Assembly: GCA_949290735.1 (NCBI GenBank)
Contig: CASESV010000003.1
Span: forward strand, 1-64,000
Direction: 5' to 3'
DNA: 64,000 bases
DNA from: an uncultured Mycoplasmataceae bacterium
Lineage (GTDB): Bacteria > Bacillota_I > Bacilli_A > Mycoplasmatales > Mycoplasmoidaceae
Position numbers and translations under genes: made by a program. How positions within the stretch are numbered: the first letter of the stretch is position 1; every line of letters begins with the position of its first letter. Positions 34,920-45,718 of this stretch are shown piece after piece. The notes under the pieces are model-generated. The model was given only the letters and a program-made list of their open reading frames with translations, was not told the DNA's origin and ran no database searches.

Positions 34920-37748
34920 ATGGATAATAATAAATTTATTATCATCAAAGGGGCAAGGGAGAATAACCTTAAAAATGTTGATATTGATATTCCAAAAAAT
35001 AAACTGGTTGTTATTACAGGTTTATCTGGTTCTGGAAAATCATCATTAGCATTTGATACAATTTATGCTGAAGGACAAAGAAGGTATTTAGAATCATTAA
35101 GTTCTTATGCAAGACAATTTTTAGGCGGAAATGAAAAACCTGATGTTGATTCTATTGATGGATTAAGCCCAGCTATTGCCATTGATCAAAAAACAACAAG
35201 TCATAATCCAAGATCAACTGTTGGAACAGTTACTGAAATATATGACTATTTAAGAGTTTTATTTTCAAGAATTGCAACCCCAATGTGTCCCAAGGGACAT
35301 GGTCCAATTCAAACCCAAACCATAAAACAAATAACTGATGCAATTTTATGTTTTGAACAAAAAGCAAAACTTATTATTTTATCCCCTATAATAAATCAAA
35401 AAAAAGGATCTTTTGTAAAGGAAATAGAAGAATTTAAAAAACAAGGATTTCAAAGAATTAGAATTGATGATCAAATTTTTGATTTAGACGAAGATATTGA
35501 AATTAATAAAAATGAAAAACATAATATTGAAATTGTGATTGACAGAATTATTTTAAATAAAGATGCACAAACAAGATCAAGATTAAATGCTGCAATTGAA
35601 GTTGCTTTAAAATTATCAAAAGGTATAGTTATTGCAAATATTGATGGTAAGGACCAATTATTTAATGAAAATTATGCATGTAACATCTGTGGTTTTAGCT
35701 TAAGTGAATTAGAACCTAGACTATTTTCATTTAATTCACCATTAGGTGCTTGTGAATATTGTAAAGGTCTTGGATATACATTTGAACCTAGTTTAGCTAG
35801 AATTATACCTGATGATAATTTATCAATTATTGATGGTGGGATTGACTATTTTAAAAACACTAAAGATACTACTAATTTAGAATGACAAAAATTTAAAGTT
35901 TTATTAGATTATTATGGAATTGATACTAAAGTACCTATAAAACAATTAACTAGTGAACAACTTGACATTATTTTAAATGGTAGTCATGAAATGATTGAAT
36001 ATTCATTAACATCTGCAAATAACAATACTTTTACAAAAAGAGAATATATCGAAGGAATTGCAGCCTCTATTAAAAGAAAACATTATGAAACTAGTAGTGA
36101 ACTAGCAAGAGAATTTTATAGTAAATATATGGCTGAAACTGAATGTAAAAAATGTCATGGAAAAAAACTAAACCCACAAGCACTATGTGTTAAGCTTAAT
36201 GATAAAGATATTATTGAATATACCCAAATGGATATTGATCAATTAATTGATAGTTTATTAAGTTTAGAATTAACTGATCAACAAAAACAAATATCAAATT
36301 TATTAATGAAGGAAATAATCAATCGATTATCTTTTTTAAAAAATGTTGGACTTGAATATTTAACTTTATCAAGAAAAGCTTCAACTTTATCTGGAGGAGA
36401 ATCACAAAGAATAAGATTAGCTACTCAAATTGGCTCATACTTAACAGGTATCTTATATGTTCTTGATGAACCATCAATTGGTCTTCATCAAAAAGATAAT
36501 GACAAGCTTATTAAAACACTAAAATCAATTAGAGATTTAGGTAATACTGTTATTGTTGTAGAGCATGATGAAGATACGATGCTTCAAGCAGATTATATAA
36601 TTGATATGGGACCAGGAGCTGGAATTTATGGTGGTGAAGTTACAGCAAAAGGAACAGTACAAGAAATTTTAAAAGACCCAAATTCATTAACAGGTTTATA
36701 TCTTTCTAAACAAAAACAAATTTTAGTTCCTAAAAACAGAAGGGGTGGTAATGGTAAAAAAATAATTATTAAAGGATGTAAAGGAAACAACTTAAAGAAT
36801 ATTGATGTAACAATTCCCCTAAATAAATTAGTTGTTGTAACAGGGGTAAGTGGATCTGGTAAATCAACTTTAGTAATGGAAACACTAGTCAAAGCAATTC
36901 AAAAAACAAACTTTGATCCTTTTGTTGAACCACTCCCATATAGAGATATTATAGGATCAAATCATATTGATAAATTAGTCATAGTAAGTCAAGAACCAAT
37001 AGGTAGAACTCCAAGATCTAATCCAGCAACTTATACAGGAGTTTTTGATGATATTAGAGACCTATTTAGTCAAATACCATTATCAAGAGAAAGAGGATAT
37101 GAAAAAGGACGATTTTCTTTTAATGTAAAAGGTGGAAGATGTGAAAATTGTCAAGGTGATGGTGTTAATAGAATTGAAATGCATTTTCTACCAGATGTTT
37201 ATATCAAATGTAATGAGTGTAATGGTCAAAAGTATAATGAAGAAACACTACAAATTAAATATAAATCAAAATCAATTTATGATGTATTAGAGATGTCAAT
37301 TGATGAAGCACATGATTTTTTTATTAATGTTCCATCAATTCATGCAAAACTTAAATTATTAAAAGAAGTTGGTCTTGGTTATTTAAAACTTGGCACAAGT
37401 GCTTTGGCTTTAAGTGGTGGAGAAGCCCAAAGAATTAAATTAGCTAAATATCTACAAAAAAAACCAACAGGTAAAACACTATATGTTTTAGATGAACCTA
37501 CAACAGGTTTACATGTAGATGATGTTAGTCGTTTAATTAAAGTTTTAAATAGAATAGTAGATAATGGTGACAGTGTTTTAGTTATTGAACACAATATGGA
37601 TTTAATTAAAATGGCAGATCACATTATTGATATTGGTCCAGATGGTGGTCATCATGGTGGTAAAGTTGTAGCTACAGGAACTCCAGAACAAGTTGCTTGC
37701 TCATTAGATTCACATACAGCTAAATATTTAAAGAAATTTCTAATTTAA
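34920..37748 (+). CDS. uvrA: Excinuclease ABC subunit A
   Basis: 942 aa, normal length. UvrA is the damage-sensing ABC ATPase of nucleotide excision repair and loads UvrB. Visible are the first Walker A (GLSGSGKS, residues ~34-41) with the [21 protein letters not shown] family block, the zinc-binding [14 protein letters not shown] and [15 protein letters not shown] modules, signature LSGGESQRI, the second Walker A (GVSGSGKS near 641), and [16 protein letters not shown]. One TGA encodes Trp in the first half. The ribosome site GGAGGTAG lies inside the end of the preceding giant surface-protein gene and the start is 5 nt after its stop. Confidence 0.97.
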
Positions 37749-37827
37749 AAATTAGAAAATAATATGAATTCCAATTTTTAATTTTTAAAAAATGGTTTGT
37801 TTTTAATTTTTATGAATACTAATATTT

Positions 37828-37857
37828 TTTACATATTTTTGAAAAAAATGATAAAAC
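37828..37857 (+). promoter_or_regulatory. Rightward promoter facing the hsd recombination site
   Basis: TTTACA (37828-37833), an 18-bp spacer, and extended -10 TGATAAAAC (TG at 37849, TAAAAC at 37852-37857). It reads rightward after uvrA, toward hsdM, which lies on the opposite strand. It would serve hsdR only if the hsdM-hsdR segment were inverted. The match is good but not proven. Confidence 0.4.
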
Positions 37858-37883
37858 ATATTTGTAATCTAAGAAATAGAAGT

Positions 37884-37896
37884 TAATAGACATTAT
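37884..37896. other. Recombination-site candidate A with orphan hsdS start and ribosome site
   Basis: TAATAGACATTAT on the plus strand. Read leftward this is AATGTCTATTA, the start ATG-TCT-ATT-A shared by both hsdS genes, preceded by GAGG 8-9 nt upstream (leftward, 37900-37906) and located 52 nt after the hsdM stop. The frame from this ATG runs only about 24 codons and encodes no HsdS-like sequence. It looks like an hsdS expression slot with the gene missing. Confidence 0.55.
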
Positions 37897-37945
37897 TGAA
37901 CCTCATTTCTATAATTTTTATTAAAATACTGTTTAACATAAGTTT

Positions 37946-39478
37946 TTACTCTCTTATTTTTTTAATAGCTTGAAATACTTGTTTTTCTAATTCTTTTGAT
38001 TCATCCATTAATTTTAGTAATTCGTCTATTGATTCATTTAATTCCTTTTTTATTTGTTCAGGATCTTTTTTATCTTCTTCAGGAATAGATATATATCTAC
38101 CAGGTGATAGTAAATAATCATTATTCTTAACTTCTTCAAGAGAAACAGATTTAGCTAATCCCGGAATATCTATTTCTTTTGATGAGTTAAAGTCCATGTA
38201 TATTGATTGAAGTTTTTTTAAATTTTCATCAGATATATATTTATTTTTTTTAGAACCTTCTATTAATTCACCCATATTTTGAGCATCTATCATTAAAATT
38301 TTTTCTGTTTGTTTATTATTATCAAAAAATCAAATACTTGCTGGAATTCCTGTAGTAAAAAATAATTTATCAGGTAACGAAACAATACAAGATACTTTAT
38401 TATCATCAACCATTTTTTGTCTTATTTCCTTTTCTCCATTAGTTGTTGATGTTAAAGCACCATTAGCTAATACTACTCCTGCCTTTCCTTTAGAAGATAA
38501 TTTATACAAAATATGTTGAAGTCAAGCAAAGTTAGCATTTGTTTTTGAAGGCAAACCATAAATTCATCTTGGGTCATCTTTTAAATTTTCATTAAATCAT
38601 TTTTTCAAATTAAATGGTGGATTAGCCATTATAAAATCAAAAACTTTTCCTTTATGTTGATCATCACTAAATGTATCTGCTGGCCTTTTTCCTAATGATC
38701 CTTCATCATTACCTGAATCATCAATATTCATAATATTTAATCCATTTAATAATAAATTTAATTTTGCTAATTTTCAAGTAGTGCTATTATATTCTTGACC
38801 ATACACTGTGATATCATCAATATTACCACCAACTTCATCTATATGTTGTTTTGCTTGTACAAGCATACCAGCTGCACCACAACAAGGATCATATATTTTA
38901 CCTTTTTTTGGATTTAAAAATAGAGTAATTAATTTAACAATTGATTTTGGAGTATAAAATTCTCCTCCTTTTTGTCCTCTTTTTAAAAAGAAATTCCCTA
39001 AAAAATATTCATATATTCTACCTAAAATATCTTCACCATGTTCACTTAAATTATCTGATTGAAATATTTTAACAACTTCGCCTAATTTAGTTTTATCAAT
39101 ACTTTCATTATTATATGATGAATTAAAAACCCCTTTTAATTCAGTATTTGCTTCTCCTAATTCAAATACAGCGTCATCTAAAGCTATACCTATTTCATTA
39201 GTACCTACTTTCGATAAAATAAAATTTCATTTAGCCTTAGATGGGACAACAAATGCATTATTGGCTCTTAGATCTCTTGCATCAATAATCTTAGGATTAT
39301 ATCCTTCAGCGACTAATTTCTTTATCACTGAATCGTTTTTATCATTAATAAATTTTAATGTAAGAATACCTAAAACTACATGCATATACTCTTCAGCTGA
39401 TAAATTACCTCTTAAGGTATCAGCTGCTTGTCATAATTTGGTTTCTAAATCTTGTATTGTAATCTTTTTATTATTCAT
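37946..39478 (-). CDS. hsdM: Type I restriction-modification DNA methyltransferase subunit M
   Basis: 510 aa, normal size. HsdM is an N6-adenine methyltransferase that works with HsdS for target choice. The N-terminal helical domain ([29 protein letters not shown]) is typical, the SAM-binding motif DPCCGAAGM lies near residue 196, and the catalytic NPPFN near 284. About seven UGA-Trp codons are read through. The start at 39478 has a strong GAGGAGG and overlaps the hsdR stop by 1 nt (TAATG). Unlike most type I operons, no hsdS gene follows it. Confidence 0.93.
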
Positions 39479-42400
39479 TATCTATCCTCCTCTTTAATGA
39501 AATATTTTTTATTTATTTTAATTGTTTCATCTATTGCATCCATCATATGAGTTATGATTTCTTTACAATCATCTGGTGGATATCTATATTTAGTATTTAA
39601 GAGTAGTTTAATTTTGCTATTTATTTTATCTCTTAACGTTTTATTATTTCACCACTGTGATGTTATATTGTCTTTTATAGTTTCCATTACTTCCTCAGTT
39701 ATTTTCCTTAATACATCTGAATGATAATTCATCATTTTAAATCTATCATCTGCTAATATAGAATAGAACAATTGCATTGTTTCATCTCCAACTTCATTTA
39801 ATAATTTTTGGTTTTCCAAAATTGATTTAGCCATTTTAATAAGATTTGCTAAAAATTGTTCTGCATTTTTATCTTTTTCAAATCTATCAACTAAATAAAT
39901 TAAATCTTTGGATAACTGTTGAGATTTTATAGGACTTATTTTTGATAAATTTCTTATCTGTTGTTTTATTTCATTCTCTAAAGCTTTTGCTTTTAAGTAA
40001 GATAATTTATTTGTTTTTTGTACTTCATTTAATTCCTTTTCTAATAAGTGTGAAACATAAGCTAAATCTTTTCTACCATCTAATGTAATGGTTGAAACTT
40101 CAATCCCTCCAGTTTTAATTATTTCATCCATTTTGTCTTTTAGTTTTTTAATTGTTTCTTGAACATCAATTGCTTCTTCAACTTCTTGATTTCTAATAAA
40201 GTTTTTTAATAAAATAAATAATTGTGCTTCTAATTTATGTTGTGTAGTCAAAATTTGAGAACATAATTTGTATCAACGTGAAACTTTTGAAACCATATCA
40301 AAATATAAATCTATGTCTTGACTAAAATTCTCATTAATATAATTTAATGACATTATAAGTGTTTCATATTTTTCATCTTTATTTCCTGTAACTCATTTAT
40401 TAATCAAATCAGTTTTAGAAAAAAATCTTTTTTGTATTTCCATACATTTGTCAATAAGAACTTTTTGCACTTCTTCTATATCAAAATTTTTATTTTTTTG
40501 ATCTGCATATTGCTTTAATGCATCTGAAATATGTTTTCAAATACCAATATAGTCTACAACAAGCCCATCATTTTTAACTAATTCACCTTTTGCATAAGTT
40601 CTATTAACTCTTGCTATTGTTTGCATTAGATTATGTCATTTAATTACTTTAAATAAATACAAAGTGTCTAAATCAGGAACATCAAATCCTGTTAACCACA
40701 TATCAACAACAATAGCGATTTTAATTTTTGAATTATCTTTTTTAAAATCAATTGTTATTTTTTCTTTTTGATCATCTGAAGGAATAGCATTTGCAAGTTC
40801 TTCTGAATCTTTATTAGATCTAGTGACTATTAATTTAATCTTATCTTCTCAATTAGGTCTTTGTTTAATCATTTCCTTATATATCTCAAAAGCAATATGT
40901 CTATTAAATGCTACGAATAAAGCTTTTCCATTTAAAGCTTTTTTTCTAGAATCATAATGCAATCAAAAATCACTTACTAATGTTTTAATAACTTCATGAT
41001 TTGATAGTAAATTAGCTATATTGATTAATTTTTTCTTAATGTGTTCATATTTAGCATTATCCAAATACTCAGATCCTGTTTTGCTATTTTCATAATTATA
41101 TAGTTCATCAATTTCTTCAATTTTACATTTATCATAAATGATAGGTAGCCTTCTTTTTTCATAATGAATAGGAACAGTTGAACCATCTAATACTGCTTGA
41201 TTCATAGTGTATTTGTCAATATAATCCCCAAAAACATTGGTTGTTTTTTTATTACCCATTAATGGGGTTCCTGTAAAACCAACAAATATAGCATTTGGAA
41301 ATGCATCTCTTATATACTTTGCATATCCATCTTTTTCTATGATTTCTTGGGATTCTTTGTCAATTTCGTATTCAGTTTCAATATTATTATGAGACCGATG
41401 TGCCTCATCAGCTATAACTATAATATTATCTTTTTTAGATAATGGTTCAGTACTTTCAGTGAATTTCTGTATTGTAGTTATATAAATCCCAAAATCATCT
41501 TCATCTGATAAAACTTCTCGCAAGTTTGATCTAGATTCAATTTTTTTTGGCTTAGAAATTAAATATGTTTCTGAAGCTTCAGAAAATCTTTTATATAATT
41601 GATCATTCAATTCATTTCTATCAGTAACATAAACCAACTTATAATTTTTTGTAGAAAAATATGTTTTAATTCTTTTTGCTAAAAACAACATTGTTACTGA
41701 TTTACCAGAACCTTGTGTATGCCAAACTACACCACCTAATCCAAATTTTGCTCTTTCAATAGATTTAACTGTTTTTTCTGTAGCAAAATATTGGTGATAT
41801 GCTGGGATATATTTAATGTAAGTATTATTAACTTTTGCAAAGAAAATATAGTTTTTTAAAATATTAAAGAAAGTGTTTTTCGAAAATATTCCTAAAATAT
41901 TTTTCCTATAATTTTTTTGTCATAAGTTTGTTGTTATATCATAATCTTGTTCTATATCATCTTCTTCATTAATTTTTTTTCAAGAATATCAATGACTAAA
42001 ACTAGAACTATATGCTCCATATCTTGTTGTTGCTGCATTAGATACAAGTGATAAGACATTTCAATACATTAATTTATTGTTTGATTTAGCATAATTACAA
42101 ACTTGATTATATGCATCTGATAATGTTTCTCTTGCTTCTAATGCTTTTAATTCAATTATGGATAAAGGCAAACCATTAATATATATTAAAATATCTGGAA
42201 TTATATTATTTCATTGATTAGAAATTTTTAGTTGTCTAATATATTCAAATTTATTATTATCAATATTATTGTAATCAATAAGATAAACTTGTCTAGTTCT
42301 AGAATCAATTTTCTCTAAGTGAATTCCAATACCATTTTTTAAAAAATTTAAAGTCTCAAAATTTCCTTGTAAAGAATCAGAAAATGATAAATATTTAATT

Positions 42401-42597
42401 TTTTTAATTGCCTCTAAAATATATTCACTATCAAGATCTTTATTTATTAAATATAATTGTTTTTCTAGTAAATCAAAATCTATAACATTTTCTTGAAAAT
42501 TACCTTGAAAAGAATTATCCTTTTTCAAATAACCTGCTTCTTCTAATGTTTGTGATATTCAATCTTCTATGGTTTCTTCTTTTAAAATAGTTCCCAT
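39478..42597 (-). CDS. hsdR: Type I restriction endonuclease subunit R
   Basis: 1039 aa, a normal length. HsdR supplies ATP-driven DNA translocation and cleavage. In order: an N-terminal nuclease core with PDILIYINGLPLSIIELKA (D..E-x-K), Walker A QGSGKS near residue 295, DEAH in ADEAHRSH near 397, GFTGTPL, and the C-terminal helicase part with TGFD and ARVNRTY. The start MGTILKEETIEDW at 42597 was chosen because it extends the family-like N terminus; the TTG at 42528 is internal. There is no ribosome site upstream, and only one base separates this ATG from the divergent hsdS start at 42599. Confidence 0.93.
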
Positions 42598-42608
42598 AAT
42601 GTCTATTA
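42596..42608. other. Recombination-site candidate B between hsdR and hsdS1 starts
   Basis: ATAATGTCTATTA, the exact inverse of site A over 13 bp. It contains the ATG of hsdS1 (42599, rightward) and abuts the ATG of hsdR (42597, leftward). The lack of any intergenic space for promoters or ribosome sites argues that this junction was formed by recombination. Confidence 0.5.
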
Positions 42609-43159
42609 TTAAACTTAAGGATATTTGTGAAATTAAAGTAGGTAAAGATTGTAGAATCTATAAAAATCAAATGAATTTTACTAATACTGGATTAGTAGGT
42701 TATTTACAAATTAGTGATTTGAAAGATATTAACTCATACTCAATTAATGAAATAAAATTAAAAATTAATAAAAAATGAGCTGAGTCTATATATGAAAATG
42801 TTGTAATTTGTTCAAGGGCAGGTTCAGGTGCTATTTTTAAAAACTTAAATTGTAAAGCACACTTAGATAATAGATGGAATATTTTGATACCAAATGAACA
42901 AATTGTAATAAAAAAATATCTAACTTTAATTTTAAATTTTAATAGACAAAAAATTATTGGGAAAAGAGGTTATTCAGTTCAAGTGAATATTTCAAAAGAA
43001 CAATTAGAAAATTTTGAATTGAATATTCCATCCATAGAACGGCAACAGCAAATAATTGATATTATTGAACCTAAAGAATACCTTTTTTTGAAATATAATA
43101 AACTTATCAACATAGAAAATATTAAGCAATTTAATAAAGATTGAAGATATGATATATAA
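42599..43159 (+). pseudogene. hsdS: hsdS1, 5' half (specificity subunit, frame-disrupted)
   Basis: 186 aa. It covers the first target-recognition domain and the start of the central conserved helix region (ERQQQIIDIIEPKE), then ends at a TAA at 43157. HsdS normally has two recognition domains and about 350-400 residues, so this is roughly half. The frame continues in another phase in the next entry. Removing two bases from the AT run near 43150-43158 would fuse both halves into 387 aa; deletion between 21-bp direct repeats (43052 and 43156) would give 353 aa. It has no ribosome site of its own. A half-subunit might still dimerise and work, as known for truncated HsdS proteins. Confidence 0.75.
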
Positions 43160-43176
43160 TTGATATTATTGAACCT
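43052..43176 (+). repeat. 21-bp direct repeats in hsdS1 (43052-43072 and 43156-43176)
   Basis: Both copies begin ATAATTGATATTATTGAACC and encode IIDIIEP, 104 bases apart, but in different frames. Recombination between them deletes 104 bp and joins 151 codons to the 3' half in frame (353 aa total). Confidence 0.8.
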
Positions 43177-43764
43177 TTTGAAAAAGAATCAGAAATTATA
43201 CAATCAAAAATAAACCAACTTGAAAATATTTTTAATAGTTTAAATATGGTTGCTAAAGAAATTGGATTGATGATTAATAATGATGTTTTTTTTGAAAAAG
43301 GAATTAGCATTAATTCAAAATATATTTCAAACACAAAAACAGATAAAGCATTTTTAAATGTATCTGCAATAAATAATAATATAAATAAATGGGTTAATAA
43401 AGAGTTATCTATTGAAAATAATATTAGATTTGGTGATGTATTATTAAGTTTGGATGGAACTATAGGAATTGTTAATAATTTTCTTTCAGGTATAAACGGA
43501 TATGGATATAAGGTTTATTCTAATTCTATATCCAACTCACAAATATATCTATCTCTTATAAATAATTTTAACCAAAAAATAATGTTAGATGGATCACATG
43601 GTTCAGTAATAAAGCATGCTTCCAATACTAGAAAAAATTTAATATTATTTTCATATGGTGATTTAGATATTGATAATTTATATAAATATGAAATATCTCT
43701 AAAGAAACAATTAATAATTGTTCAAGAAATCACAAAAAAATTAATTAATTATTATATTAAATAA
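43138..43764 (+). pseudogene. hsdS: hsdS1, 3' half (second target-recognition domain)
   Basis: The frame opens after a stop at 43135-43137 and runs IIDIIEPFEKESEIIQSKINQL.., a second recognition domain, and a typical HsdS C terminus (KKQLIIVQEITKKLINYYIK). The first Met is only at 43246, inside the conserved helix, so it is probably a fragment or silent cassette unless fused to the 5' half. The 3' end overlaps the tail of hsdS2 from the other strand by 8 nt. Confidence 0.7.
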
Positions 43765-44380
43765 TATAAATAGAAATTAATAAATTTAAAATGTTTAAAA
43801 CTTTTTTTATTTTCAAATTTACATAATTAATAAGATGAAGTAATTTATTATATTCATCACTTCATAATTCATAATTTAATTCAGGAATATTTCATTGTTC
43901 TAATGTTTGATTGTTAATAGACTCCATTACAGTTCCAGTACAAGAATTATTTTTAAATTTATGAAAATCATCTGTTAACATATAACCATATATGTATGAA
44001 TTATATTTTGATTTAATATTTATAAACCCTGTTGAATAAACATATTCTAAATAATGTTCATTATATATAGGAAAAATTTTATTTTCTCCCTTTAATTTAG
44101 AAAATATTATACTTTCTTTTTCTGGAGATAAATTAGCTCTTGATTTAAGTTTAATTACTGGCTCAAAACCTTTAAAAATAGATTTTGAAATATTTGATGT
44201 ATCTACATATTTTGTTTGGTTGTTATATTTGCAATTTTTTAATGTGCAAAATTTAAAAAAAGTAGCGAAATTATTTGTTTTCATTTTATAAAAAAGTAGC
44301 ATTAAAAAATTATTATATAATTCTAATTCTTTATTAAAGAGATTTAATAAATTTTCAAAAGGTTCAATAATATCAATTAT
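43156..44380. repeat. 29-bp inverted repeats in hsdS1 and hsdS2 (43156-43184, 44352-44380)
   Basis: The rightward copy at 43156-43184 and the leftward copy at 44352-44380 are identical over 29 bp, starting ATAATTGATATTATTGAACC and continuing TTTTGAAAA. They encode the central IIDIIEPFE helix start. Inversion between them would swap the second recognition domains of the two hsdS genes. Confidence 0.75.
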
Positions 44381-44452
44381 AGATTGTTGTATACCTAAAT
44401 TAGGAACTTTTATGAAAAAATTATTTATTACTTCAGATGAAATAATCTTCAT
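43757..44452 (-). pseudogene. hsdS: hsdS2, 3' part (frame-disrupted specificity subunit)
   Basis: 231 aa from an internal ATG (MKIISSEVINNF) inside the duplicated unit. It contains the end of recognition domain 1, the central helix (GIQQSIIDIIEPFENLLNLF) and the whole second domain. It is separated from its 5' part only by a 49-bp tandem duplication; with one copy removed, the gene from 44900 to 43757 is a single 364-aa HsdS. Confidence 0.75.
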
Positions 44453-44508
44453 TACACTTTATGAAAAAATTATTTATTACTTCAGATGAAATAATCTTCA
44501 TTACACTA
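44411..44508. repeat. 49-bp tandem duplication inside hsdS2
   Basis: Units 44411-44459 and 44460-44508 match at 48 of 49 positions, each starting TATGAAAAAATTATTTATTA. The unit length is not a multiple of three, so it shifts the frame of hsdS2. Loss of one unit restores it. Confidence 0.9.
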
Positions 44509-44900
44509 CCACTAAAAACACTAGTAATATATTTATTATTTTTAATAAACCAAAAATAAAGGTATTTATTTAGAATTATATTTTCATTATTTTTTAGCCA
44601 TCTAATTGCACTATCTTTAAATCAACATTTTCTACCATCGTATTTTCAAACCTTACCAAGAGTTCCTCCTGTTGTCAGTAAAATAGTTCCCTTACTAGGA
44701 AATTCATATTTTTTTATTAATTCATCATACATCTCATTAGAGATAAAAGTTTTAAAATTTACATTATTATTTATTGATAATTTATTAATGTCCTCAACCT
44801 TTAAAAATGGAACTCCATAATTAGTTCAATCCTTTTCGTAAATTCTTTTTAGAGATTTTGGAGTAACCAATTCACCTAACTTATATTCCTTAATAGACAT
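44421..44900 (-). pseudogene. hsdS: hsdS2, 5' part (first target-recognition domain)
   Basis: 159 aa from ATG 44900 (MSIKEYKLGELVTPKSLKRI) through the first recognition domain (TTGGTLGKVW, FSGSVMKIISSEVINNFFIK). Translation then enters the duplicated copy in the wrong frame and stops at 44421-44423. The start shares ATGTCTATTA with hsdS1. No ribosome site is visible; the gene lies 23 bp after the recombinase stop, on the same strand. Confidence 0.75.
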
Positions 44901-44902
44901 TA
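44891..44902. other. Recombination-site candidate C at the hsdS2 start
   Basis: TAATAGACATTA, 12 bp identical to site A and in the same orientation, inverted relative to site B. It includes the hsdS2 start codon and lies between it and the recombinase gene. Confidence 0.5.
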
Positions 44903-44923
44903 AAGGAATATTGAAATGGCAGT

Positions 44924-45718
44924 TTATTTTTTAAAAATATTATTTATTTCACACAAAATATCATCATCTGTATATTGTATATATCTTGATGTGGTATTAA
45001 TATTTGCATGACCTAATGTTCTTCTTACAACTTCAAGATTAATATTACTTTTAAGCATGTTAGTTGCAAATGATCTTCTCAATCCATGAGAAGTTAAACA
45101 TTTATCAAAATATTTTATTGTTAATCTTTTAATTAAAATATTAACTTGCTTAGATGTTATAGATTTTCTTTTTTTAGATATAGCTATTTTTTTATATTTT
45201 CAATTTTTTAATAATTCATTTAAATAATCATTTATATAAATGATTCTAGTTTTCTTACCTTTACCACTTATACATAATTTATTATTTTCAATTTCAGTTA
45301 AGTCAATTTTTATTAGTTCACTAACTCTAACACCTGTTTGAAACATAAAACAAAAAATCATCCAATCTCTTTTGTCATGTCAATCATCAAGATTTATATT
45401 ATTAGCTATTTTATAAAATTCTTCTAAAGATATTACTGTTCTTAATCTTGATTCTGATGTTGGAAGTTTAATATCCCTACATTCATTAACTAGTTTTCAA
45501 CGTTTTTCAAACTTTAAGCAAGATATTACACTTGAATACAATAAATGTACACTTGCTGCCTTATGTTTTTTTTCATACTCTCTTATAAAATTAACAAAAA
45601 TTCTTTTTGTTGGGTTTTTATCACCAATATATGTTTTTCAAAATTTATAATTTTTACTATATATTTCAATAGTGTTTTTTGAAAGATTTTTATTTTTTAA
45701 ATAAGTTACATAATTCAT
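44924..45718 (-). CDS. Tyrosine recombinase (XerC/D-like, probable hsd invertase)
   Basis: 264 aa. The core-binding N-terminal domain (LSKNTIEIYSKNYKFW) precedes the catalytic domain with Arg131 (GVRVSEL), a Lys in GKGKKTR near 153-155, His211 and Arg214 (HGLRR), His237 (LGHANI) and the nucleophile Tyr246 (SRYIQY), so all catalytic residues are present. This size and layout match Xer-type site-specific recombinases, including those that invert surface-protein and hsd genes in M. pulmonis (HvsR). The start at 45718 has a good AAGGAG. It sits next to the disrupted hsdS genes and three shared motif copies, which argues that it acts there. Confidence 0.85.

Noticed and set aside
37891-37903. ATTATTGAACCT at site A resembling the internal hsdS repeat (GATATTATTGAACCT)
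   Set aside because: Read on the leftward strand this is AGGTTCAATAAT, the ribosome site and spacer before the ATG. The similarity is better explained that way than as a piece of the HsdS central helix.
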